Virus record (IMG/VR): IMGVR_UViG_3300031976_000907
Coordinates: 1 to 64,000 of that record
Direction: 5' to 3' (one strand)
Source: a virus
DNA: 64,000 nt
In this document: positions 8,423 to 16,343 of the stretch, piece by piece
How positions within the stretch are numbered: the stretch's first letter is position 1
Layout: each line of letters starts with the position of its first letter
The notes under the pieces: generated by a model
What the model saw: the letters and a program-made list of their open reading frames with translations, nothing else
Told to the model about the DNA's origin: nothing
Databases searched by the model: none
Translations under genes and position numbers: made by a program

Positions 8423-8679
8423 TGTTTTACAGCCCACTTAATAACGTCCTGAGCACGCCACAGAGCGTTGCTACGCTGTCCTCTACCGTTTGGTAGGCGT
8501 ATGGCTTGGGGAAAGCTTTCTTGCTTGCTAGTGTGGTCTCTGAACGTTGTAGGTGATTGGCGTAAGTAAAGTGCGCAATCCTTACCGTTCCAAAGAGTTG
8601 TTTCATCTGGATGGCTCACCGCCAACCGCTGCGCTATGGCGTTCGCCAATAGATCATAATCAATTGATAAATCAGTCAT
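8419..8679 (-). CDS. AlpA/MerR-type helix-turn-helix protein
   Basis: 86 residues from ATG 8679, chosen because GGAG lies 8 nt upstream (a longer frame to 8715 lacks this). It has the HTH_17/AlpA pattern: LWNGKDCALYLRQSPTTFRDH, then FPQAIRLPNG and a final W-R-x-x-DVIKW. Such proteins regulate excision or integrase genes of prophages and satellites. It is convergent with int, sharing four bases at the stop codons, and follows the Xis-like gene. Confidence 0.75.
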   Translation of the reverse strand: MTDLSIDYDLLANAIAQRLAVSHPDETTLWNGKDCALYLRQSPTTFRDHTSKQESFPQAIRLPNGRGQRSNALWRAQDVIKWAVKH

Positions 8680-8720
8680 TGTGTTCTCCAAAGGTAGTGC
8701 CTCTGTGCGAGGCACAAGCC

Positions 8721-8903
8721 TTAGTGAGTAGTTGAAGTTTCGTCTTCCATTTGGGAGACATCAACGTACCAAGAGGTGCCAATTTTTTGAGCATTTGGTA
8801 ACAGTCCGTTGTTTGCCCACCGTCTTACTGTTGCCGGTGAGGGCGGAGTCACAAAATACTCTTTTCGCCACTCTTCAAGTGCCATCAGTTTAGGGTGATT
8901 CAT
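8721..8903 (-). CDS. Excisionase-like small DNA-binding protein
   Basis: 60 residues. Resembles lambda-type Xis and related winged-helix excisionases: LEEWRKEYFVTPPSPATVRRW (residues 8-28, compare Xis with its L-x-EW and ETVRRW) followed by a wing GTSWYVDVSQME. Partner to the integrase for directional excision is the likely role. It lies between two other small HTH genes. The ribosome binding site is weak. A simple AlpA-like regulator is the alternative. Confidence 0.7.
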   Translation of the reverse strand: MNHPKLMALEEWRKEYFVTPPSPATVRRWANNGLLPNAQKIGTSWYVDVSQMEDETSTTH

Positions 8904-8914
8904 GATTATTCAGC

Positions 8915-9256
8915 TTATTTTAGTAAGCTGCCTTTGTTAGTGGTTTTAGTCTCTTTAGACCAATGAACACCAATCATGTTGCCAAGCAGTTTGGTAAACC
9001 AAGATGGTGCTTTATTTTGTGTAACCTCACCTTTGAATACGGTTTCAGTTTCCGTAATAGGTGCAGGTAAAGGAGGTGGTGTACGTACAGCAGTGCCACG
9101 AACATATTTTTCGTTAAAACACTTTTTGTAAATTGCAGAGCGAGTGCGGTTAAACACTTTTTCTAGCTCATAGATTGATACGCCAGCGGCGTACATATCT
9201 TTAAGCAGTTTTAATTCTTTGCGTGACCAAGCACGACGTTTGATTTGTGTAGTCAT
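8915..9256 (-). CDS. Myb/GcrA-like HTH DNA-binding protein
   Basis: 113 residues with GGAG ribosome binding site. Residues 6-50 form a SANT/Myb-like or GcrA-like three-helix HTH (RAWSRKELKLLKDMYAAG, then SIYELEKVFNRTRSAIYKK). A Pro-rich linker (TPPPLPAP) leads to a short C-terminal part with WFTKLLG. First gene of the small leftward regulator group beside int; a terminator lies immediately upstream, so it may have its own promoter. A role in the lysogeny decision is possible but unproven. Confidence 0.65.
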   Translation of the reverse strand: MTTQIKRRAWSRKELKLLKDMYAAGVSIYELEKVFNRTRSAIYKKCFNEKYVRGTAVRTPPPLPAPITETETVFKGEVTQNKAPSWFTKLLGNMIGVHWSKETKTTNKGSLLK

Positions 9257-9277
9257 AGTTTCTCCAAGAGTAAATAT

Positions 9278-9300
9278 CCAAAAACCACCGGATGGTGGTT
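9278..9300 (-). terminator. Intrinsic terminator upstream of the HTH gene
   Basis: CCACC-GGAT-GGTGG inverted repeat followed on the minus strand by TTTTTGG. It insulates the int-side regulator genes from thyX transcription. Confidence 0.7.
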
Positions 9301-9400
9301 ATTTATAATGTTTACTTTGTAATTTATTTAGGGTGTTATAATCCTACTTTAGCGCTCATTTTAAACCTTCATCACCCTTCTCTCGCCATAATGTGCAGTA

Positions 9401-9441
9401 ATCTGCTCACTAGCTTTGTTTTTTAGAGCTAATGAGCAGAT
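9401..9441 (-). terminator. Long hairpin after thyX
   Basis: ATCTGCTCA-c-TAGCT ... AGCTA-a-TGAGCAGAT: 14 base pairs with one mismatch around an 11-nt loop, 4 bp beyond the thyX stop. No clear U-run on either strand, so it may be a transcript-end stabiliser, a weak terminator or a protein site. Confidence 0.55.
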
Positions 9442-9445
9442 ATAG

Positions 9446-10084
9446 TTACATCAACAGATCAGTAATGATGGCTTTTACTTGCTTAGCAATTTCGATGTGC
9501 TCAGCCTGTGTACCATTACCTTCACGTACATCAATGTAGTGAAGCCATGAACGCAGTGTGCCTGCCATATACATGCGTGAGCGCGTATTGCCTTCAGGCA
9601 GTACAGCGCGAGCTTGTTCTTTAGCAATGCCATTTTGAAGTGCCCACTGGTACGCTGTTTCAGCGGCAGTAATGACACTGTCTTGACGGCGATCCCAAGC
9701 GTTTTGTAGATCCTGGTCTTTAACTGCAATTGAGTTCTGACGGTTCTTTTGATCCTGTAGGCGAGCTTCACGTAGATCAAAGCCTAGCTTTTCTGTAATG
9801 GGATCAGCGTAGCGTTGTGAGAACTCTTGGAAACTAAAGCTGCGATGGCGCAGTATCTGACGAGCGATGTCACGAGTTGTATTGATCTCCATAGTAAGAG
9901 AGACCATTTCAAACGGTGACCAGTGCTTTTCACGCATGAGATAGTTAAACAACTTCTCAGCTGTATCAGTGTTGTCTTGGTTCTTTGGGTTTGAGACACG
10001 TGCGCAAAAAACCACCAACTCTTTAAGAGTGGTGGCTTCTGGGATACACGGCTCACTTTTACAAACAAGTGAAACAGTGTTCAT
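9446..10084 (-). CDS. thyX: Flavin-dependent thymidylate synthase ThyX
   Basis: 212 residues. It carries the ThyX signature RHRSFSFQEFSQRY (about residues 78-91; family pattern RHRxxSxNxxSxR), the preceding HWSPFEM strand, and the C-terminal ARAVLPEGNTRSRMYMAGT and TQAEHIEIA segments that bind FAD and dUMP. It converts dUMP to dTMP with methylene-tetrahydrofolate and NADPH, supplying dTTP for phage DNA. AAAGGAAC precedes the ATG; it follows the phosphoesterase gene by 11 bp. Confidence 0.93.
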   Translation of the reverse strand: MNTVSLVCKSEPCIPEATTLKELVVFCARVSNPKNQDNTDTAEKLFNYLMREKHWSPFEMVSLTMEINTTRDIARQILRHRSFSFQEFSQRYADPITEKLGFDLREARLQDQKNRQNSIAVKDQDLQNAWDRRQDSVITAAETAYQWALQNGIAKEQARAVLPEGNTRSRMYMAGTLRSWLHYIDVREGNGTQAEHIEIAKQVKAIITDLLM

Positions 10085-10095
10085 TAAAGTTCCTT

Positions 10096-11253
10096 TTAAA
10101 TTTGGCTTATATTGACTGTGTGGCGTTCGACTTCACCGTACTCGATGTGAACCACGAGGGCTTTGGTGTCTTGTCCCGCTCTCCATCCACCGCTGTAGGC
10201 ATAATTGTCTTTGGCGGCAAGGGTTCGAAAGCTCTCCACGGTACATCCCCCGTACTCTTTGCGAGAGTCGTGGTGAATGTGTCCCGTTAACCAATAACGA
10301 TTGGCACAATCTCCCCAGTCAGTTGCTCTATCGGTAGCCATGACGAGAGGGAGTTTGTCAGCTTTGGCTTGGTGCCCGTGATGCACTCCAAAGAAATTAT
10401 TTCCAAATCGGAAATATTGGAACGCGTCGTTTTTACAATGAATAACGACTCGAGGTTCGTTTTCGTACATGTGTTTCAGTGCAACCATTAAGAACATTGA
10501 TGAAACATCATCGTGATTACCAATAGCGGTAATAACTTCGACGTGTTCATGGTGTTCAAGTGCTGACTTAATCATGCGACGCATAATCTTTACACCTACA
10601 TCGACCATGCTGAGATAGTCTTTGTCAGTATCAAGATGATGCCCGTTGCGGCTAGTAACGCCTGCTACGTTGTCGTAGTGGAAGTAGTCACCTAAGTTAC
10701 AAATGACTGCACGTTTACAGCTAGGAGTGGTTTTAACAATGCGATCAAACGCATTGAGAAAGACTTTTTCTGCAATCTCCAAGTCCCAATCGGTGCCTGA
10801 GATTTCTTTAAGCGCTGACATACCAATGTGTGGATCACCTAGTGGGTAGATCGCCATTAGATTGTGATCAGCATAACCTGTGTAGGCTGAAGGCTCTAGC
10901 TGAGGCAACTCAGCAACGAGCGCTTCAGACATGTCACTCATAAGACGCGCTTGAGCTTCTTTAGCAACATCCGTTTTAACCCACTGACTTTTGACGTTAC
11001 CGTCTTCGTCGTAAAGGGTAGAGACGCCTTTAACAATGTGAGATTTAGGTGCTGTGTGCGTCATGTCGTGCTCAGGTGCATAGCCCTGAATAGCTGCACG
11101 ATCTTTCATGCGTTTTACAGCTTTACGAATATTTCGTTCTGATACACCTAATGCTGTAGCAGCCGCTTTTTGCGTCTGATGTTCAACAAGGGCATCCAAT
11201 ACTTCGTGTTGTCGAATAGTTTCGGCGTACTCACGGTACTGTTCGTAGTTCAT
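10096..11253 (-). CDS. HTH domain fused to calcineurin-like metallophosphoesterase
   Basis: 385 residues. An N-terminal HTH (about 22-50: QKAAATALGVSERNIRKAVKRM) precedes a metallophosphoesterase domain with all metal-binding blocks in order: GDPHIG, NLGDYFHYDN, AIGNHDD, VHHGHQA and TGHIHHD. Similar HTH-phosphoesterase proteins occur in many phages; substrate unknown (DNA 3' ends, cyclic nucleotides or other phosphodiesters are possible). GGAG ribosome binding site. Co-directional with thyX, suggesting a nucleotide or DNA metabolism unit. Confidence 0.88.
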   Translation of the reverse strand: MNYEQYREYAETIRQHEVLDALVEHQTQKAAATALGVSERNIRKAVKRMKDRAAIQGYAPEHDMTHTAPKSHIVKGVSTLYDEDGNVKSQWVKTDVAKEAQARLMSDMSEALVAELPQLEPSAYTGYADHNLMAIYPLGDPHIGMSALKEISGTDWDLEIAEKVFLNAFDRIVKTTPSCKRAVICNLGDYFHYDNVAGVTSRNGHHLDTDKDYLSMVDVGVKIMRRMIKSALEHHEHVEVITAIGNHDDVSSMFLMVALKHMYENEPRVVIHCKNDAFQYFRFGNNFFGVHHGHQAKADKLPLVMATDRATDWGDCANRYWLTGHIHHDSRKEYGGCTVESFRTLAAKDNYAYSGGWRAGQDTKALVVHIEYGEVERHTVNISQI

Positions 11254-11297
11254 GCTGACTCCAAGTTAATTGGTGTCGGCTTTGGTTCTTCTCAGGT

Positions 11298-11714
11298 TTA
11301 TGCGCACTTATTAGCAGGTTTGCACATAGGGATCTCTTCAAGGAGAGCCGCTTGTGCTTTGAGCGCTTTGTTTTCAGTTTTAAGGTTTGCAATCTCTTCT
11401 TGCAGGATTTCAGTAATCACTGCCTGGTTAAGAGATTGCTGAGTTACTGGACGTTGAAAGTTCTCAGGGATCGCTTCTAGATCTTCTAGAAGACGGTTGA
11501 GATACACGTTATCGTCGTCAGTTCCTTCAAGCAGGGAGGTGATGCGTTCAAGATAGATGCGAGTTACTTCAAACACTTCAATGGCGTTCTCAAAAGAACG
11601 TAAGACTTCTGGAGAGTAGTCTGAACCAATGTCAGTGTGTGAGCGGTAGATCTCGCCATCAAGTTCTTCACCTAGTAGCTGAAGTTTGAGACGGATATCA
11701 GTTAGTGTGTCCAT
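11298..11714 (-). CDS. Helical protein with C-terminal coiled coil, unknown function
   Basis: 138 residues from ATG 11714, which overlaps the end of the HTH-Phd gene; the longer frame to 11765 would lie deep inside that gene. Mostly helical and acidic, with a coiled coil near the C-terminus (EILQEEIANLKTENKALKAQ) and a Cys-containing tail (MCKPANKCA). Translational coupling to the upstream regulator is likely. No family recognised. Confidence 0.6.
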   Translation of the reverse strand: MDTLTDIRLKLQLLGEELDGEIYRSHTDIGSDYSPEVLRSFENAIEVFEVTRIYLERITSLLEGTDDDNVYLNRLLEDLEAIPENFQRPVTQQSLNQAVITEILQEEIANLKTENKALKAQAALLEEIPMCKPANKCA

Positions 11715-12198
11715 GATTAAATTCCGCTTTACGTTCGATGTACTCGTCAATGGGAACCAAGACAAACCGAGGTTGTTGACGGTACGTTATTAAAAGTTTT
11801 TCATCTTGCGTGGCATCTTCTGTGATCTCTCTGCCAAGCTCGCTGGTTGAGACTTCACGAATGTTCAGTCCAAGGCGAGGTACAGAGCGAATGTTGTGCT
11901 CACGCATTTTGAGATAAACAATGCAGGTACTAAGACCCAGCACGTTTGCAATTTCTTCTGCGCTGTAACAGTTCTCCCAGAGAACGGTAATGTCGCTGAT
12001 TAATTTGCTATTTCTCATTTCTGATCCTGATGGAAAGCCCCAACGTGCCCTACGACACCAGATTGTGTCTTTGGTTACGCCAAAGTGGTGGGCAATTTTA
12101 GAGTCCGACCAGCCTTGCTTGATCATGCTAAGCACGTCGTCACGGTCGGTATCGAAAGGGGGTTTGTATAAAACCTTGTTCGGGCTTGTACGGGACAT
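11698..12198 (-). CDS. Tandem HTH protein fused to a Phd/YefM-like antitoxin domain
   Basis: 166 residues. Two HTH units are visible: residues about 20-52 (MIKQGWSDSKIAHHFGVTKD) and 76-100 (YSAEEIANVLGLSTCIVYLK). Residues about 115-157 follow the Phd/YefM dimerisation fold: VSTSELGREITEDA, KLLITYRQQPRFVLVPIDEY. Phd proteins are antitoxins and autorepressors; here no toxin gene is recognisable next door, so it may be a transcription regulator or an antidote against a host toxin. AGGAA ribosome binding site. The fusion is unusual. Confidence 0.7.
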   Translation of the reverse strand: MSRTSPNKVLYKPPFDTDRDDVLSMIKQGWSDSKIAHHFGVTKDTIWCRRARWGFPSGSEMRNSKLISDITVLWENCYSAEEIANVLGLSTCIVYLKMREHNIRSVPRLGLNIREVSTSELGREITEDATQDEKLLITYRQQPRFVLVPIDEYIERKAEFNHGHTN

Positions 12199-12213
12199 TC
12201 AGATTCCTGCGTA

Positions 12214-12513
12214 TTAGTGATTGCTAAGTTGTTCTAGCATCAGCTCGTACGCAAGAAGGAATCGTTCCTCGTCGCTTTCAGACATCAGTTTAGTAAGGGA
12301 TTCGCTGTAGAGTTGGGTAACTGGATCCAGCAGTACACATTCAAATTCTGTGTAACTGGAATCCGCCTCTCTCCATGAAAACGATTGCTGCGTTGCGTAG
12401 TGCACAACAGCGACAATACATTTTCGCGCTTTAACAGTTCCTTCAAACGTGTCTCGATACTCACTGAGTAGATTGACAGGCTTACAAGGTTGTTGGTTCA
12501 TCATGGTTGTCAT
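12214..12513 (-). CDS. Hypothetical protein, 99 residues
   Basis: Start at 12513 is supported by GAGGTG close upstream. Soluble, acidic C-terminal helix (SESDEERFLLAYELMLEQL). No recognised motif. Packed among small regulators, 8 bp after the zinc-finger gene. Confidence 0.6.
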   Translation of the reverse strand: MTTMMNQQPCKPVNLLSEYRDTFEGTVKARKCIVAVVHYATQQSFSWREADSSYTEFECVLLDPVTQLYSESLTKLMSESDEERFLLAYELMLEQLSNH

Positions 12514-12521
12514 ACTTCACC

Positions 12522-12722
12522 TCATTTACGGTGATATTTGTGGTAATCCTCACTGCAGTCAGCGTCACAAAAGATCTTCTGACTTGCGTGATCAAAGCGT
12601 TCGTCACACCAGTGACAATCGCCCTTTGGATTTAGTTCGCGTTGTTTGTTTCTAATTGCATTGATGCGTTGATCCAGAATGGCTTGTTCAATTGCATCAG
12701 TTGCGTCTAATAGATCACCCAT
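12522..12722 (-). CDS. Small zinc-finger protein of DksA/TraR type
   Basis: 66 residues: an N-terminal helix (DATDAIEQAILDQRINAIRNK) and a C4 zinc finger, CHWC-(x)n-FCDADC. This layout matches truncated TraR/DksA proteins of phages and plasmids, which enter the secondary channel of host RNA polymerase and alter promoter choice. The acidic tip residues are hard to place. Start overlaps the upstream stop (TAATG) with GAGG nearby. A plain treble-clef finger of other function is the alternative. Confidence 0.68.
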   Translation of the reverse strand: MGDLLDATDAIEQAILDQRINAIRNKQRELNPKGDCHWCDERFDHASQKIFCDADCSEDYHKYHRK

Positions 12723-13015
12723 TACGGTTCCTCATGTTCCAGTTCTAGAATGAATGCTAAACAGCACATAGCGTGTGATAGGTGAGGGAGGTTCGTTTCG
12801 GGATCTAGTAGCTCACCGGAACGGTAAGCATTTATGTGTCTTAGTGCAGCGGCTATGTAACGCTCTGAGGCGCTTTCTACGAGCCGCCAGTTGTTAGGGG
12901 CATACTTTGTTGCCCCAAAGGTTAAAACCTCTGCTAGAAGCTTCTCAGCCACAGGAGGGATTAAATCAAAGCGTGGTTTCTGTTGATCGTGCTTTACGCC
13001 TACAGAATTGACCAT
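12722..13015 (-). CDS. MazG-like dATP/dGTP diphosphohydrolase-type protein (DUF5664)
   Basis: 97 residues following the family pattern closely: KHDQQKPRFDLIPP, LTFGATKYAPNNWR, YIAAALRHINAYRSGE, DPETNLPHLSHAMCCLAFILEL. Members of this family are helical NTP pyrophosphatase relatives linked to purine dNTP pool control in phages. Start overlaps the previous gene; GGAG present. No PurZ-like gene is seen in the window, so a 2-aminoadenine pathway is not implied. Confidence 0.78.
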   Translation of the reverse strand: MVNSVGVKHDQQKPRFDLIPPVAEKLLAEVLTFGATKYAPNNWRLVESASERYIAAALRHINAYRSGELLDPETNLPHLSHAMCCLAFILELEHEEP

Positions 13016-13197
13016 TGTTTCACTCCTGATAGTGGAGTTCCGTCTTCAGCACGCTTATAAGCGGGATCTGAGTTATAAGAACGTACATAATCAGGGCGAA
13101 CAGCTTTTACTTCATCGCCATTTTGTAGACGTACGAGTAGTAACACTCCAGGGGAAGGGAAGTTACTTACGTCATGCCATAATCTTTCAACTGCCAT
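13000..13197 (-). CDS. DUF551-like small protein
   Basis: 65 residues, pattern RLWHDVSNFPSPGVLLLVRLQNG ... VKQWSIL as in small phage proteins with a W-x-P...VLV-x-G layout. Overlaps the start of the diphosphohydrolase gene by 16 bp. AAGGAA ribosome binding site. Function unknown. Confidence 0.6.
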   Translation of the reverse strand: MAVERLWHDVSNFPSPGVLLLVRLQNGDEVKAVRPDYVRSYNSDPAYKRAEDGTPLSGVKQWSIL

Positions 13198-13206
13198 AAT
13201 GGTTCC

Positions 13207-13683
13207 TTAGATCTGAATAAAGTTGCCAGCTTCATCACGTTTATAATCAAAAGCGCGATTATCTTTAAACAGCTTAAATAAATCTTTTTCGTTCCAGTCG
13301 GTATTATCTGGAACAGCGAGCCAACCTAAACTAATAATTTGTTTTTGGTTTTGCTCATTAAATAATCGTTCGTGATGTACATTTAAAACATCAACGAGTT
13401 CATCGTTGTAATAAGGCTCTTTTGTCTGAATAACTTCAGACTTTATATATTCTTGCCCATGCACGTCCTTACCAAATACTGCTATAAAAACTGACCAGTG
13501 ATATTGGAATTTAGTGAAGGCGTTAAATAACACTTCATCAAATAATATCTGCTTGTTGGTTTTTAAATTTACAGGTACAGGACTTTCACCTAGAACGTAG
13601 AGCATGCCTTTGTTTTTAAGGACTGCTTTGGAAGTGCGGCGGGCAGAATTATATGGGTTATACTTCTTAGTACGTTTCTTCAT
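13207..13683 (-). CDS. Hypothetical protein with basic N-terminus, 158 residues
   Basis: ATG 13683 chosen over 13704 because AAAGG precedes it. The N-terminus is strongly basic (MKKRTKKYNPYNSARRTSK), the rest soluble with many aromatics. AT-rich codon use compared with the neighbours. It lies after a terminator that closes the DNA polymerase gene. Nucleic acid binding is possible from charge only. Confidence 0.55.
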   Translation of the reverse strand: MKKRTKKYNPYNSARRTSKAVLKNKGMLYVLGESPVPVNLKTNKQILFDEVLFNAFTKFQYHWSVFIAVFGKDVHGQEYIKSEVIQTKEPYYNDELVDVLNVHHERLFNEQNQKQIISLGWLAVPDNTDWNEKDLFKLFKDNRAFDYKRDEAGNFIQI

Positions 13684-13751
13684 ATAAAACCTTTTGCAAA
13701 CCATAACTAAAATAAAATAAATTGCAATTTGTTTATGTTTTCTGCAACTAA

Positions 13752-13776
13752 TAAAAAAGCCCCTAAGAAGGGGCTT
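13752..13776 (-). terminator. Intrinsic terminator after DNA polymerase
   Basis: AAGCCCC-TAAGAA-GGGGCTT followed on the minus strand by TTTTTTATT, directly after the polymerase stop codon. Confidence 0.85.
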
Positions 13777-13784
13777 AATTATTA

Positions 13785-16343
13785 TTAGGCGGATGCCGCT
13801 TGTTTTAATTCTTCTTGGGAGACGTAATTAGGTAATTTAATTTCGTCAGCCCAAGTTGGATAAAACGCAGATAATTGTCCACCTAAACCTACTTCTGGAT
13901 GATATATGTCAGGCAAGTTTTGCCACTCCATACATTCAACCAAGTTATTATTTAAATACTCGATAACGTCGATATTATCTCTGACCAGAAAATACTGAGC
14001 GTCATGGATATGCGCTACAGGTAATATGTCGTATCGGTATTTAGAGTTAAAAACACGTTCTTGCAGATCAACTGCAGCACGGTTGTTTAACAAGCCGTAG
14101 GATTGTCCCAAGGCATTACCAGCAGTACGCCCTTCTGCAAGGGCTTCTCTGGGTGCCGTATCTTCGTGCATGATGCACTTGGCAATAATGGGAGTACGCA
14201 CGCGTAACCCAAATGCCACTTCAACGTAGCCAGTTTGTGAAGCTTTTTTGATCTTTTCTGCCACCCACTGATCTGATACTTCATACAGTTTGTGGTAGTT
14301 AGTTTCGATCTGTTTGGCTTCGTCTTCTGGCATGTTCTCGTTTTTCATCAACGTCATGTACGTGCCACCGTACGTGAGTGCAAAGGTAGGTGTCTTACTG
14401 CGCTGGCGCAGATCAGGGTACTTATCTTCGATTGAGTTGATGCTGCTTACACTGTTGGGATCTATGTCTGGCATTTCATCGCCAAAGTATCCATACGCAC
14501 GTAGACAGTGACCATCGTAGCCATCGGTGTACACCTTAAGCTTGTTAGGGTCTTTAGTTGTCAGTGCTGAGATGCGATCCTCTAGTGAGGCAAAGTCTGC
14601 GCCCATAAAGAGCCACCCTGGTGGCGCTTCGAAGCATTTCTTAATGGGCTTGGCATAACTTGATCGAGTACTGGGGATGTTTTGCAGGTTTGGGCCTGAA
14701 CTTGATAGGCGTCCAGAGACAGTCCCACCTAAGTTAAAGTTACCGTGCAAGTAATGCCATCCGGCTTTTTCGATGCTGTTATCTTCAAACGCTTTAACAA
14801 ATGTGCCTAAGATTTTGTCAGCCTCAAAGAAACGAACCAACACAGTGATTAGCTCTTTAAGATGCTCGTCTTCGGTGTAGTTTGTTAGCTTCTTAAGCGT
14901 TTTGGCTCCTACAGCTGGCGCTCTTGAATCTGTCGTATCAACTACTGGAAAGTTTAGATACTCATAAAAAAGAGACTGAAGCTGGGGAGCAGAGTTAGGG
15001 TTAAACTGAATATGAGAGAAATCCTCAATCGGTTTAACCTTCTTTTTGAGTTTAGCATTGGCTTTAGTTTGCTCCTGTTCACGTAACATGTACGTGTACT
15101 CTTCGATGATTGGTGATTGATCAAAGAACTCTCGACAGCTTTGAATTTCTTGTTCAAGTTCTTGTCGGGTTTTTGCCACTGTACGGAGGTTAAGCGGCAT
15201 GCCCGTCAGTTCCATTTGTAAAATGACTTTTACAGATGGCTTAAACAGTGATTCGTAGATGTCGAGTTGATCGTCTTCAATCATATTGACGAAGTGTTTG
15301 TTAAATACGTACCACGTGCTGAGACAGTCAACGAGGTTATACTCAAGTAACACATCTTCATCGATGAGTGAGATGTCATTAATGTCTGACTGGGCGTAGT
15401 TTCCGGCAAAAGCGTGAGCCTGATCTTTCAGGCTAAGCTTGTTGCCAGTAGTGGAATTCGTAGCCAAGTAGGTTATGAGCTTAGTGTCATGAAACCTTCT
15501 GGTTAGCTTTTGAATGCCATTTTGTTTGCCGTGTTCGTCAAGCATGTTGGACATGTACAGAACGTAAACCAACACTTTCATATCAAAGTTGGCGTTGTGG
15601 AAGATCAACGTACCTTGATACTCATCAAAGAAGTCACGCAATAGTTTGCGTACTTCATGATTTGGGTCGTCCTTAGCAAAGTCCACACGAAACGCTGTTC
15701 CATTATGCTGATCCCAAGCAAATGCAATCGTACCAATACCTGCTTCATTAAATTGCAGTGCATAGGTTTCGATGTCACAAGTAAGCTGCGGGTATTCATG
15801 CAGTTTTAGAAGAGTGTTTTCGATGTCGAACAGTTTGGTAGGGTAATGTGCAGAATGCACAATACCCGTGCCAATCGCTTGATACTTACCCTTGATATAA
15901 GACGCTAGAGTGTCTAACGCTAAATCCAATTTAGATTGGTTTTCAGGGGAGTAGAACAGTGATTGGTAATTCGGTGCGAGGACAACGTTAAAATGTTCAA
16001 ACCCGTCAACGGCACAAGGCACGACGTAGCCGTAATGTGGCTCAGCTTTGCGCTCTTTGGTAAGGGTTTTGAAGTAGTTACTATCGCAGACGAGGAGGGT
16101 AGTGATACCCAAGCTATCCAAGTCAGGTAATAGATTGGCAAGCCACTGCTTTTGAGTGGATGCTTTGACTTTCTTTGGATCATCATATTTTAGCCCTGCA
16201 GATAGCATGTGATCCGTGTCTACGTCTCGTAGTCCTAAAGGAGTGAAAACATACTGATCTAGATTTGGTTTACGCAATGCTGCGTCTTTAATAAGCACAG
16301 CAGTGGTAAACGATTGAGCGTTTGTATTAGTGATGTATCGCAT
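13785..16343 (-). CDS. Family A DNA polymerase with 3'-5' exonuclease
   Basis: 852 residues, near N4 gp39 in size. Proofreading domain: Exo I DIET (D190, E192), Exo II FHNANFD, Exo III YNLVDCLSTW. Polymerase domain: motif A GADFASLEDR (about 583), motif B RQRSKTPTFALTYGG (about 649), motif C HIHDAQYF (about 777). Replicates the phage genome. The ATG overlaps the stop of the upstream gene (TAATG), so it is translationally coupled to the 16343-16867 gene and lies in one operon with the helicase and the MoxR/VWA pair. Confidence 0.95.
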   Translation of the reverse strand: MRYITNTNAQSFTTAVLIKDAALRKPNLDQYVFTPLGLRDVDTDHMLSAGLKYDDPKKVKASTQKQWLANLLPDLDSLGITTLLVCDSNYFKTLTKERKAEPHYGYVVPCAVDGFEHFNVVLAPNYQSLFYSPENQSKLDLALDTLASYIKGKYQAIGTGIVHSAHYPTKLFDIENTLLKLHEYPQLTCDIETYALQFNEAGIGTIAFAWDQHNGTAFRVDFAKDDPNHEVRKLLRDFFDEYQGTLIFHNANFDMKVLVYVLYMSNMLDEHGKQNGIQKLTRRFHDTKLITYLATNSTTGNKLSLKDQAHAFAGNYAQSDINDISLIDEDVLLEYNLVDCLSTWYVFNKHFVNMIEDDQLDIYESLFKPSVKVILQMELTGMPLNLRTVAKTRQELEQEIQSCREFFDQSPIIEEYTYMLREQEQTKANAKLKKKVKPIEDFSHIQFNPNSAPQLQSLFYEYLNFPVVDTTDSRAPAVGAKTLKKLTNYTEDEHLKELITVLVRFFEADKILGTFVKAFEDNSIEKAGWHYLHGNFNLGGTVSGRLSSSGPNLQNIPSTRSSYAKPIKKCFEAPPGWLFMGADFASLEDRISALTTKDPNKLKVYTDGYDGHCLRAYGYFGDEMPDIDPNSVSSINSIEDKYPDLRQRSKTPTFALTYGGTYMTLMKNENMPEDEAKQIETNYHKLYEVSDQWVAEKIKKASQTGYVEVAFGLRVRTPIIAKCIMHEDTAPREALAEGRTAGNALGQSYGLLNNRAAVDLQERVFNSKYRYDILPVAHIHDAQYFLVRDNIDVIEYLNNNLVECMEWQNLPDIYHPEVGLGGQLSAFYPTWADEIKLPNYVSQEELKQAASA

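Noticed and set aside
13000-13015. 2-aminoadenine (Z-genome) pathway suggested by the DUF5664-like gene
   Set aside because: No PurZ-like adenylosuccinate synthetase or DatZ-like gene is seen, and the polymerase gives no independent hint.
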